A stretch of 64,000 nucleotides of DNA, from positions 103,160-167,159 of the forward strand of contig JAPDOI010001539.1 in NCBI GenBank assembly GCA_029168955.1, read 5' to 3'. Both the position numbers and the translations under genes were made by a program. Origin of the DNA: Aplectana chamaeleonis (taxonomy: Eukaryota > Nematoda > Chromadorea > Rhabditida > Cosmocercidae). The notes below the pieces were generated by a model that had not been told where the DNA came from, did no database searches, and saw only the letters and a list, made by a program, of their open reading frames with translations. Positions 54,684 through 64,000 of this stretch are shown one piece after another; positions within the stretch are counted from its first letter, which is position 1; every line of letters starts with the position of its first letter.

Positions 54684-56505
54684 TATAATAATAATACTAA
54701 TAATAATTTTTATTACGTTGTTTAAGACAAACGTGAGATAACTAGAGAGAGAGAAAAAATATTACTGTCAACCGCAATTTTATTCAAAAAGAATCTTGGC
54801 CTTAGCTAAACGCTTGAACTGTGCTAAGACGGGAGGGATAGGTTGTATTCCATGTCTTAAGGCGACGTACGCGGAGCCCGCTCGACAAGTAAAAATAAAG
54901 GCTCTAATGTTCGATCTTGGTTTACGATACGAAACTTTTTGGAATCGCCTCGTGTCCGTGATTTTGAAAGAGTGAAGAACAGTGAAAAATCAACTATCAC
55001 GACTCTGGATATCATTTTGAATGCCATGCACACATCTCTCAGTTTACGACGTGATTCTAAACTGACCAGTCTCAATAAACTATTCCTCATCCTCGCACTA
55101 GGGATTTCTGAATAGAAGAAACCCCGAGAGCGAATTAGCAGCTTCCTCGTGAAATTGTTCTGAGCTTTTTCAACCAAGGCAATGTCCTTCTTTTTGTAAT
55201 TACAGAAGACTGCTGTTCCTGTTTCAAGTATTGGCCTGACATAGATTTTATAGGCTTTCAGCAAAATTTTCTTGTTTTTTGTAGACAACGCTTTGAATAT
55301 TTGAAAAGTGCGCGCGTGCGCTTTTCTACTTATTATTCTAAGGTGTTCTGAGAAATCCAGCTCATCATTATAGTAGAAACCTAGATCCTTGACAGACCGA
55401 ACCACTGAGATGCACTGCTCATCAATTAAATAGTCACAAACCTCGTCAAAAATTCCTAGCCTCATGACTGCGGTCTTTTCAGGGGCAAGGGGAAGTTCCC
55501 ACAAACGGGACCATATCACTTGGTTGATTGCATGCTGCAGAGCAGCTCTATCTTCACAGTTAACTACTTCTCGGTAAATTTTTATTTCATCAGCGAATTG
55601 TTTCATAGCAACGTTAGGCCCCACTGTTTGAGAGAGTGCCGAGGTGTATATCATAAACAATAGAGGCGAAAGCACACCACCTTGCGGTACACCACTTGTG
55701 ACATTCCTACAAGATGAGAATTCTGACCCTACTTTAACCTGGAACGTTCTACCAGTCAAAAACTCTCCGAGCCATTTGCAAATTATTGGATGTACTTTCA
55801 GTTGAGATAACTTGTGCAATAACTTGACATGACCAACTCTGTCAAATGCCTTCGAAAAGTCAAAGTATACCACATCATTTGCCTTTCTCAAATCGAGACT
55901 ATTGGTCCAGTCATTTATGCACTCCAGCATGTTGGTCTCTGCCGACCGGCAAGGTACAAATCCATGCTGGCAGCCCGGAATCAGCATGTTATTCTGTAGG
56001 TATTCAAATAGATTAGCCTTGATAACCCTCTCGAACGCCCTACAAAGGAACGAAGTAATGCTGACTGGACGATAATTTCCCTTATCACTCGCGGGGCTTT
56101 CTTAAGCAATGGTGTCATAAAGGAATGCTTCCACCGAGATGGGATTTCAGAGACCATTAGAGATTGATTATAAATATAGCACAGAGGGCTAACTATAACA
56201 TGAGCAATGTTTTTCAGAAAGGAAGTAGGGATGTAATCAGGTGTCAAAAAAGAAGAGTTTGGCCACTTTTTTATGATATCAAACAGGGAAGATTCATGGA
56301 ACCATGGAAATGTGCTCATGGGCTCAGAAACTGTCGGACTGAAATTTGGAATATGCCCATTGTCGTCAAGAAAAACTTCGCAAAATTTATCTGCTAATAT
56401 GTTGGCCTTGTCTCTGTCGGATGTCGCCACATAATCTCCTTTTCTGATACTACCAATCCAATTGCTACTTTTCAGCAATTGGATTAACATTAGCAATTGG
56501 ATTAG
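54684..56505 (-). mobile_element. CR1/Jockey-like LINE copy B, 5'-truncated
   Basis: The sense 3' end has a TAATAATAAT-type microsatellite tail (plus strand about 54685-54718). The 5' end breaks off near 56480 inside the region before the reverse transcriptase. A short filler, ATTAGCAATTGG repeated, lies at the break. RTE-A copy 3 is inserted right beside it (target duplication from 56506). Family membership with copy A is shown by shared blocks such as LADKFCEVF and VKDLGFYYNDELDFSEH. Confidence 0.85.
54857..56500 (-). pseudogene. CR1-like copy B reverse transcriptase
   Basis: Sense blocks are SDRDKANILADKFCEVF, PDYIPTSFLKN, SRWKHSFMTPLLKKAP, and GNYRPVSITSFLCRAFERVI after a frameshift near 56090. 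A 376-residue open stretch (55987-54857) follows with QHGFVPCRSAETNML, motif A VVYFDFSKAFDRV, motif B SGVPQGGVLSPLLF, motif C MKQFADEIKIY, LPLAPEKTAVMRLG and LLIRSRGFF. Motif A and B are intact, but motif C reads FADE where the polymerase norm is FADD, so one metal-binding Asp is Glu. This is the longest open reverse-transcriptase frame of its type in the window. Confidence 0.88.
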
Positions 56506-56518
56506 CATTAGATTTACT

Positions 56519-57882
56519 TTAATTTACGACTTATCAAACATCGTGAAGGAACGACCAGAGATGAGCAAGCCGGTTTTCGACCTGGAAGATCGACCATCGA
56601 CCAAGTGTTCGTCGTGAGAAGAGTAATTGAATCGTGGCAGCGGTTTTCGAAGCCATTACAGCTTGCTTTTTGACTTTGAAGCCGCGTTCGACTCTCCTCA
56701 TCGTGATCGATTGCTCAATGCCTCTGCGAGCAGATGGAGTCCCGGAAAAGTATGTTCGGTTAATCGAGGACATGAACAAAGGAACAACAGCAGCAGTTCG
56801 TACACCTGTCGGATTTACGTCAGCTTTCGAGGTGAAAACAGGAGTAAGGCAAGGAGCCGTTGCAGGACCTTTTCTTTTCAACTTCGCCGTTGATGACATC
56901 ATGCGTAGAGTTGCAGAACAGTTTCCTGCGGATGTGATCCTAACACCATCAGGACGCTCCTTGTCGACCTGGAGTACGCCGACGACATTGTGTTATTCGC
57001 TGAAAACAACGCAAAACTGCAAAGGATTGTGAACCTCGTTTCGAAGCATGCCGCAGCCTATGGACTTCGTCTTCGTCCCGACAAATGCAAGCAGATGTGG
57101 GTCTCTCAGAGGCCTTCAACTGGAGTTTGTGTGACGGACAACGCATCGAACTGGTAGACGATTTCGTTATTTGGGCTGTTTGCTGAAGAACGATGGTAAG
57201 TATGCAGCGGATATTCGACAACGATGTGCAGCTACGTCTGCATTCAATTCTCTAACCAGAGTGTTTGTGGTCTACCACCATCGCGAAGGAAGTCAAGTTG
57301 CGCGTCTACCTATCCGCCATTCGCCCTATCATGATGTACGGATCGGAGACGTGGGCAGCACCGGAAAACGCAGATGGAAAGGTTGGATTGCACGGAGAGG
57401 AAGCTTTTAGGCGTTTGCTTGGATATTTCTGGCCGCGTGTATGCCATAACGAAGACCTTTACAAATCGACGCAGTACATCAACGCTTGACACGAGGGAGG
57501 TGCCAGCATCTCCTAACGCCATCTCAAGCAGCAATGGAAAGTCGACTTCGACTGCTCGGGCATATACTAAGAAGAACGCCGGATCGTCTCGTACAACACG
57601 CTTTAAAAATGCTTCCAAATCCTGTCTGGAAACGGCCACCTGGGCGTAGGGCGAAAGTTCTGACGGATGTGGTTAAAGAGGATTTGAAGTCACTCGGCAT
57701 CGAAAGACAGTTCAGGCGCGATGTTTCGTTTCGCAGGAAATGGAATAGTGACAGCTGGATGGAATGTGTTCAAATTGTGGCTGAAGACCGTGAAAATGGA
57801 CACGGCTGACTACTAGGACGGCACACCTCGGTGAAGATGCGGAATGACCGCGTCAGGCGAAAGCCAACCGATTAAGTCAAGT
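56519..57882 (+). mobile_element. RTE-A copy 3, 5'-truncated
   Basis: Flanked by CATTAGATTTACT at 56506-56518 and 57883-57895 (13 bp). The element begins, after about seven extra bases, at CGACTTATCAAACATCG, corresponding to base 1958 of copy 1, and ends at GATTAAGTCAAG like copy 1. 5' truncation with a target duplication at both sides is the outcome expected of target-primed reverse transcription that stopped early. Confidence 0.92.
56526..57845 (+). pseudogene. RTE-A copy 3 reverse transcriptase fragment
   Basis: It starts inside the fingers region (LIKHREGTTRDEQAGFRPGR). It carries LDFEAAFDS, GVRQGAVAGPF and EYADDIVLF spread over different frames, then MYGSETWAAPENADG, MESRLRLLGHILRRTPDRLV and SLGIERQFRRDVSFRRKW. 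Many single-base deletions are visible relative to copies 1 and 2, for example in TTTTTGACTTTGAAGC near 56672, CTCCTTGTCGACC near 56957, TTGTGTGACGG near 57128 and TCTGACGG near 57660. It is the most decayed of the three copies. Confidence 0.88.
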
Positions 57883-57895
57883 CATTAGATTTACT

Positions 57896-58379
57896 ATAAC
57901 ATTAGCTACTACATAGTCTGAATCTCTGCAGTGGCCAAATTCACAATGCTGTGTTTGCTATGTGAGCTAGCTAGTAGCATCACGGTCCGTCAGTGCGATC
58001 TTTGTGCAACGCCAGTGATCGCCGCTATGACTCTGGCACTGCGGGTTCAATTCCACTTGAAGTAACAGAGTTTCGCAAGGAAACTCAACACCTCGCATGA
58101 CGATGCGTGTATGGTCACGGTTTCAATCAGTTCATTCTGCAAGTTTGGAACGCTAGCTCGCAACATTAATCTCGTTAGTTTCGCAAGGATTACTACCGTC
58201 CCAGAAAATTCTATTAATTTCTGGTTAACGTGCAATTATCTTTGATTTCTGAAAATCAACTTAAGAGTTTTCCGTGATTTTTGGTTTTACTATACTCCAT
58301 TGAATTATCAGACATATACTACAAGATTCTCCTCTTAAACTACTCACCTCTTGGTAAATTATCAAAAGTGGCACAGAAA
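57896..58379. other. no gene recognised
   Basis: CGTTAGTTTCGCAAGGATTAC near 58173 and ACAGAGTTTCGCAAGGAAAC near 58066 form a weak direct repeat. GGGTTCAATTCC at 58041 recalls a tRNA T-loop, but no cloverleaf could be built around it. Confidence 0.4.
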
Positions 58380-59500
58380 ACGCATGTACGCACGCGCTTC
58401 TACGCTTCTTCCAGCAAATAGCACGCGCGGACCTATTCCGGCGCTTGGAGCCATACGTCCAGCTTCGCGCGACTGGCTACGCTATGGAATGTTTTTCACC
58501 CACTTCTTGCAAAAAAGCGATATGACTGATATGCATGGTTGCGGTAACGCGTGTAGCGCATGTGTGGAACGCCGCCATCGGTGCGCACACGACTCTACCC
58601 GCATGCCCGCACCACACAATAACACTGACGCCCAAACGCGGAAACGCATGCACGCGTCTGCGTGTGTATTACGCTCACGGACACATGTGCCAGTATGTTA
58701 ATAAGCGCAACATCTGCCTCGTGATACTAAAAAGCACCGAAACCCACGGGGATCTACGCAGCTATGCGCGCATGTACAGTGGCTCATACGCGTACACAAA
58801 AACGAAGACATCCTCTGCGTACTTATATGTACACATTTGCATCTCATGCAAGCAGTGATTAAATGCACACACACGTACGCATTCATATGTACGCGACCAC
58901 AACTTACTTCCGTTCACGAGAACACGCGCACGTATTCATAGGTACACAGACGGATCGCTCGGTTCTGCGCACGAGAACGTGCATGCTTATGCTCGGATGA
59001 TTGCGCAGACACCGCCTATGCAGTATGACGCGACCGCGTAATCACATTCATATTCGCAAACACGCGCGCATACCACGCGCACTATTAGTACTGTTTAGGT
59101 ACGGTCAGCAGGGATCGCAATTTCGTTACTTTGTACTCTTTATTGTGCGCTGGCGCATGCTCGGTGTGTATATGTTACAGTTGCGCCAACGCACACTTGC
59201 AAGCACCAGGTATTGATGTGATCCTTGTCAACTTTCACATGCGCGCGCTTATGCACATACATATGCGTATGTAGATGCGCATGAAATTACCCGCCTTCAA
59301 CATAAACCCACCCATGCGAGCACACACACAGACACATTTTGCGCGCATTCACGATGAGCAGTTGCGCATAGATACCAGCTTTCGTAACAAACGATGCGCG
59401 TGCATCGCGCGCGCTTATTCACATTTGCACACGCGCACTTAGCATCGCGTGCGCGCATGCACACATTACACTAACACGCACGCGTATACATTACCTACGC
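58380..59500. repeat. alternating purine-pyrimidine (CGCA/TGCG-rich) region
   Basis: For about 1.1 kb the sequence is enriched in words such as ACGCGCGCAT, GTACGCATTCATATGTACGC, TGCGCGTGCATCGCGCGCGC and CACACACAGACACA. It has no fixed period. It may be decayed CA/CGCA microsatellite, and such alternation favours left-handed DNA. Open frames inside (58351-58858) are Cys/His/Arg-rich by composition and match nothing I know. Confidence 0.55.
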
Positions 59501-59689
59501 TGAGCGAGTGCAGACATAACCATATTTATAGCTACGAAAAATCCAGTCGACAACAGAAGATGCTTGCTTCTTTTCCTCGATACAGTTCCCGAAAGGCCGC
59601 GATCGCTGCGATAGGCGTCACTCTAGACGCGATTACTTCACCGACTATCGCAACCAGCGTACGCGTGATCCCCTTATTGGAAGTCCTTA

Positions 59690-60050
59690 ACGACGCCATC
59701 TGGAGTCACCACTTTCGCACGGCATCCTGGCGACGTCATGTGAAGTCCTACCGATTTCTTAACGAAGTCCTGACGGCGATTTATCATCGGAAGTCCTACC
59801 GGTCTGATTTCAACGACGTGCCTGGCTGACGTCAACCAGGTAGCCCTAACAGCTTTCAGCACAACGTCCTGACGACATCATCTGGAGTCCTACAGATTTC
59901 CACGACGTGCTCGACGACGTCATCGGAAGTCCTACAGACTTCCACGACGTCCTGACGACGTCATCTGAAGTCCTACAGACTTCCACAGACGTCCTTTTTC
60001 GACGTCATCTGAAACTTACAGACTTCCACGACGTCCTGCTGACGTCGTGG
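59690..60050. repeat. 42-bp minisatellite IV with GACGTCAT cores
   Basis: Units of the form GACGACGTCATCTGAAGTCC then TACAGACTTCCAC recur with TACAGA at 59891, 59933, 59974 and 60017, so the period is 41-43. Older, diverged units extend left to about 59690. As in minisatellite III, each unit holds GACGTCAT. Confidence 0.85.
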
Positions 60051-61307
60051 GAAAGATTTCGAATTTCGTGTGTTTCAACTTATGCGTCTGTTACCAAATT
60101 TCGGCCCGGCCTGTCGTATGTTGCTATTTTGTAACTTACGACTTAAATGATATTGCAATGCTAATTCGCTTTCCCTCTGATTTATCGGTTTGCCTATCCT
60201 GATTTCAAGGTCTCAATTATAGAACCGCCCAGGTATTGCCCTCGCCTCTGCTATCCTTCAATCGTGCGTAACGGTTCGCATGCTTACAGCCGGCTGTCAG
60301 GTGAACAGTCCGATGATTTAATCAGCCGGACTGAGGGCTTACTACGGGCCCAGCCCTCGCACTGTGATCCGTGTGCAATCCGTGAATCTCAAGAAATGGA
60401 AACAACCGCGACTGGGAGATGAAAGAAAGAGCGCGTAGAGTTTCCCCGGATTCCATTTACGTCCGCGTGACACTATTATACGCCATGCACTTCGGGCCAT
60501 CCTGTGGTTTTGACGCTGGAAAGCGCATGGCGATGGAGCAGCTCCTAATCTTCTTCGTAGCAGCTCAGCATGCCGCCACCCAGGTCGGCAACGTGTCTTT
60601 AACTCCTCGTAGATGGCGCCGGTTCGTTTTGTTTCTTCAGCATAGGTCAACTTCACAGATGGGAGCATCAGCACGCGTAAGTATTTACTACATCCTCATC
60701 TAAGGTACTTGTTAGTATGGGGAAACTTATCTTTTTCGGATTAGACAATAAGTAGTTAATGATTGGCTCGTGTAAATTCGTAGCAAGAAACTTGGAAAAA
60801 TCTGAGTTGCCTGGCTCGCTCCGTTGTCTTCCCCAGATGTCCCAAAGATATTGACGTTCCGCGCGCAAGCTCTTGCTTTTTTCAAAAATATGGTACCCCT
60901 CACTATTTCAAGCCCCATCAACATTTATGAAGGCCCCGGGCATCCCCCCGCCGCTTTGTCAGACTAATTTGGCGATTAATAGTGATAGAAGAATGTTTTC
61001 ATTCAAATTTCTTCCGGTATGCGAATGTGGAGGAGATGGAAGAAAGATTTGTTTGCATAGTTTTTCTTAGAGCAAAAGAAGCCGACTGTTTAATGCCGTG
61101 ATCCATATGCGCCTGTTGTTTTTTTCTTTTGCGGCGCCTTTTTCATTCCCAGGTTTTTTTCTGCAGGGTTCATTTGACCGCTCAACAAGGTGGATTTACA
61201 ACCCGAAAGCAGAAATCACTTTCTACTGAGCAGCAATCGCTGGGACTTTGGCACATTCTTGCCAGTGTAGTTCATTAACTTTTGGAGTGAACTTGATGCA
61301 CGCATGT
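60051..61307. other. no gene recognised
   Basis: The 110-codon minus-strand frame at 60342-60674 has no family I recognise. A small inverted repeat CAGCCGGCTG lies near 60290. TCCGATGATTTAATCAGCCGGA near 60310 is a partial palindrome (split word: TCCGATGATT, AATCAGCCGGA). Confidence 0.4.
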
Positions 61308-61309
61308 TA

Positions 61310-61532
61310 GGGACGTTTATACTTCCGCCCCGGAGCGGCTCCTCGGCGAAGTGCATTTCATGATATTGATCACCCCGCGCCGCACGACCAATATTAGGGA
61401 TGGTTTATAGTTCCGTCGCCGAGCGGCGCGGCAAAGTGCACCTTCTATAATATTAATCGTGCGCAGCCCTGTGATCAATATCGTAGGATAGTATTTGCTG
61501 TTCGCTGTGCGGTGGAAGTATAAACGACCCCC
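61310..61532. mobile_element. 223-bp TA-target MITE
   Basis: Flanked by TA (61308-61309 and 61533-61534). The ends are GGGACGTTTATACTTCCGCC and, inverted, GGGGGTCGTTTATACTTCCAC. A second pair of sites, GTTTATAGTTCCG and GGTGGAAGTATAAACGAC, lies inside. No coding capacity. The word GTAAACGACCCC appears again just outside at 61548. Confidence 0.75.
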
Positions 61533-61567
61533 TAGAGGAGCGCCGCTGTAAACGACCCCTTTGGGTT

Positions 61568-61678
61568 CGATTAGAGTCCCGCCGCTGAAAGGCGCGCGGT
61601 AGCATGTACTGGAGGAGTCATGCGGCTTCGAACTATCGATTCCCCTCCTTTGCATTTAAAGCGGCGGGACTCTGATCG
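61568..61678. repeat. 111-bp foldback
   Basis: CGATTAGAGTCCCGCCGCTG at 61568-61587 pairs with the reverse of AGCGGCGGGACTCTGATCG at 61660-61678. The interior is unique. No target duplication was identified. Confidence 0.75.
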
Positions 61679-62269
61679 GTGCTGCTGCTTTTTTGAGCTA
61701 CGGCAGAACCAGCTATTTGGAATACTAACAAGGGTATGACCCAGACCCAGTTGCCAGAGCAAACTGATGTGTCTGGTTTTCTGTATTCAACCACCTTCCT
61801 CGCCGTAGCTCCAACAGCGGCATCGGCAGCGGCGGCAAAAGTACGAAAAGTGGTGAAGGAGCCTCATTTGATCACGCGTGGCACCGGGAGGCGGCGTTGC
61901 GGCCACGGATCAGGCTAGGTCAGGGCAGAACCATGCAGCGACCGCAGCCGGAGGCTGCCGCGTGGCCAGGCATGGCGCTCCACATCGAGGCTACTCCAGG
62001 TCGTAGGCTCGGGCTCGTGAAACATGATTTTTGAAGAGCTTGGCAATTTCAGCACCAATTCAAGGGCTAAATTTTTCACCAAACCTGGAAAATTGAAAAT
62101 TCTCACGTATTTTCTCAACAACGTCCTTCTATATTTCCATTTATCGAAAACTTCTGTTAATAAAAATAGTATCTTCCGTGAGTAATTAATTATCGCGTAA
62201 GGTTGCCACAACATACAACATTGAGTAAAAAACGTGGAGTATTAGACGCTAGGCTTCGATTGAGTTAAT
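61679..62269. other. no gene recognised
   Basis: A GGCAGCGGCGGC-type stretch near 61825 gives short open frames on both strands. Otherwise featureless to inspection. Confidence 0.4.
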
Positions 62270-62790
62270 AATGCGAATACTGTCTTTCAAGAATACGACA
62301 AATGAAGGAAGAGCTCGATTCCAATATTTCGGTGCACTATCCGTTTATCCAAACAAAAAATCGAACTTTCGAATTATTCCTGAATAGTTAACGAATATTC
62401 ACCTATTTTTTTCACTGGCAGATAGTATTTGAATGCCGTTACCAAAATTTTCTGGAATATTCGAAAACTGAACAATCTGGTTTCCCCGAATAAAGCAAAT
62501 ATTCGAAGGAACCGGTTAATGCGAAATCTCGAATGAATCAAATATCCAAAAACCGGTAAATGCAGTATTCCGAAAGAACCTATCACTCAGATAAAAGAAA
62601 TAATTCACCTGCTGAATGAACCAGAACATCCGATAAACGCAAAATTCCAAATCCTCGAATGGATCCCATTGAAAAATAGAAGTTGAGGTATCTTAAATGA
62701 ACAGAATATTCTATTCTATCTATTTCATTTTCTATTCATTGATTTATTTTCCGAATAGTATTCTGAATAACCTCTCGATTCGGTCCCCAG
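62270..62790. repeat. degenerate AT-rich repeat with CGAAT/ATTCG words
   Basis: CGAATATTC, ATATTCGAA, CTCGAATG, CCGAATA and CGATTCGG occur more than a dozen times, often with AACCGGTTAATGCG or AAACCGGTAAATGC between them (near 62510 and 62555). The spacing is irregular, near 35-50. It is probably an old tandem repeat. Confidence 0.5.
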
Positions 62791-63728
62791 ATCCAACGAA
62801 TGCGTAAGGTAAAAAGTTGAAATGTCATATAACTCTAAAAATAAATACATAAGAAAATGGGTAAGGGTGAATATCGACTACAGGATCCATTTTCAGGGAG
62901 ATTCCTCATCTTTCAGAGTAGCCTTGTCTGCCAACTATTCCTTGTTACAAAACTAATAGTATTATTTTCTCAATACAGCACATGACTCAAGACGCCGTGA
63001 AGTTAAATAGAGCTCCAACATGGGCCAACCCGGGACATCACAACCGGTTAATTTGATAATTCATGTCAGGTGCATAGCCCGGTACGCAGCGCTGCAAAAA
63101 AAGCGTCGCCGCTCTAGTTTGCCGTGGCCTGTTCATAGCATCTGAAGATCGGCGGCGGCGAGAGCCGCGCCGCGCCTTCTCGGTCATGCCTTTCGGCGGC
63201 GGGAGTCTATTCGTCCCCTTAGGCCTCGTCGCCACTTTAGCGACATGCGGTAGCGTCGCCCTGCCCAGCGATAGCGACCACACGTCGTGAGGTCCTGCCC
63301 TTTAGGATCCGTCGTTGTCGCAGGTGCGCTGCACAGCCACAGTGACAGTGGCGACGACACACATCGGCTTTTGCAGTGGTGCATGTCAGCCCTCCGCGAC
63401 ACGTCGCTGCCGCGATCGGGAAACAAGATGCTGTTCCCATTAAACGGCCAGTGCCGCGCTCTGATGCTGGTCCCACCCACACTTTGTGAGACGAATAGTC
63501 GCGACCGTCGCCCGTGATAGCGACAAAGTATACCTAACAAAATGCGTGCACCAAACTGAAGTAACAATTACAATCGGAAAATGATTCTCAAGTTAGGGTG
63601 CCCTGAAGTTTTGATCGTCAGTGTAAACCGTTTTATCGACCCCTCTGCAGCTCCGACAAAGTTTTTAGGTCGCACTAGGGCATGGCTCAATGACGGGTTG
63701 ACTACTTCTACAAGAGAAAAAGTAGTTA
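62791..63728. other. no gene recognised
   Basis: The 63030-63480 part is GC-rich with many GCGAC/GTCGC words and open frames on both strands (for example 63184-63567 minus). These look compositional rather than coding. Confidence 0.4.
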
Positions 63729-63770
63729 AAGGCAGTGTTCGCGATAAATTTCACTTTTGCGATATTTCCA
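63729..63770 (+). mobile_element. MITE-1 left end (right end not found)
   Basis: AAGGCAGTGTTCGCGATAAA follows TA at 63727-63728 and matches the MITE-1 terminus. The sequence after it does not match the known interiors, and no right terminus occurs before 64000. It may be a truncated copy or one that extends past the window. Confidence 0.5.
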
Positions 63771-64000
63771 TTTATTATATAAGGTCTAGTGCAACCTACA
63801 TAGTAAGGCATATACAAAAAGGAAACTAAAGACACGTTTCTGATACAAACAGGCTTTCCCTTGTTTGATGTTGATTTTTGAGCGTTGAGGAATCTGACCG
63901 CTAGAAGGATGAGCACTTAACCAGTGCAATGAAGCTGATCAACACTTATCAGCACTTCCTTGACTTGATTCTTCCTAGTAATCTGAGTCTTCATGTGTTC

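Noticed and set aside
58030..58055. Possible tRNA T-arm (GGGTTCAATTCC)
   Set aside because: No D-arm, anticodon stem or acceptor pairing could be fitted upstream or downstream.
60342..60674. 110-codon minus-strand frame
   Set aside because: No family recognised, no start or splice context, and an overlapping plus-strand frame of similar length.
63038..63567. Overlapping Arg-rich frames
   Set aside because: High GC content and GCGAC words explain the open frames on both strands.

Overview
The window looks like repeat-dense intergenic DNA from a nematode, probably a strongylid (hookworm-like) worm. The assignment is an inference from the transposon mix: two RTE-clade LINE families, CR1/Jockey-like LINEs, an irritans-type mariner, a Penelope-like element, hAT and TA-target MITEs and many foldback elements. 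I found no convincing single-copy host gene, no tRNA or rRNA, no spliced-leader gene and no CRISPR. Nearly everything that can be named is a mobile element, often nested inside another one, and every transposon reading frame is broken.

Layout. 1-3590: a mariner fragment (window-truncated) split by a full-length RTE-clade LINE (RTE-A copy 1), with a 12-bp target duplication. 3868-5028: a foldback, a GC/pyrimidine-rich block and one copy of a diffuse repeat called Z here. 5029-8058: a 5'-truncated minus-strand RTE-1-like LINE (RTE-B) carrying a 486-bp MITE. 8093-8966: a foldback that carries the C-terminal part of a TE-associated invertebrate protein. 8967-13240: a Penelope-like reverse-transcriptase element split by a MITE and by a 1.64-kb non-autonomous hAT, which holds two more MITEs. 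13945-14830: the second Z copy, with its own MITE. 16150-20610: two 42-bp minisatellites, a 530-bp CCGCCT array and a pair of direct repeats. 21469-29969: a 145-bp satellite (about 58 units) with an 11-unit higher-order duplication, followed by a 42-bp array of CRE-type palindromes (29979-30605) and a foldback.

31852-36247: a 1.1-kb palindromic element with RTE-A copy 2 inserted in one arm; the other arm keeps the empty site. 36450-39784: hairpin and MITE cluster, including two MITEs abutting at one shared TA. 41481-51075: a complete mariner by its ends (34-bp TIRs, TA duplication), split by an 8.3-kb minus-strand CR1-like LINE. That LINE is itself split by a 3.1-kb TA-target element and by a foldback related to the one beside the satellite. 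51976-54082: two more TA-target elements with CTCAGA termini. 54684-57882: a second CR1-like copy, with RTE-A copy 3 at its 5' end. 58380-64000: purine-pyrimidine-alternating DNA, another 42-bp minisatellite, small foldbacks and otherwise unrecognised sequence.

The pieces do not work together as a pathway. Their nesting records order of insertion, and in several cases (PLE/MITE, PLE/hAT, RTE-B/MITE, CR1/TA element) removing the insert and one target copy brings the host reading frame back into register. All element ends were placed by eye; family names rest on motif recognition, not on searches.
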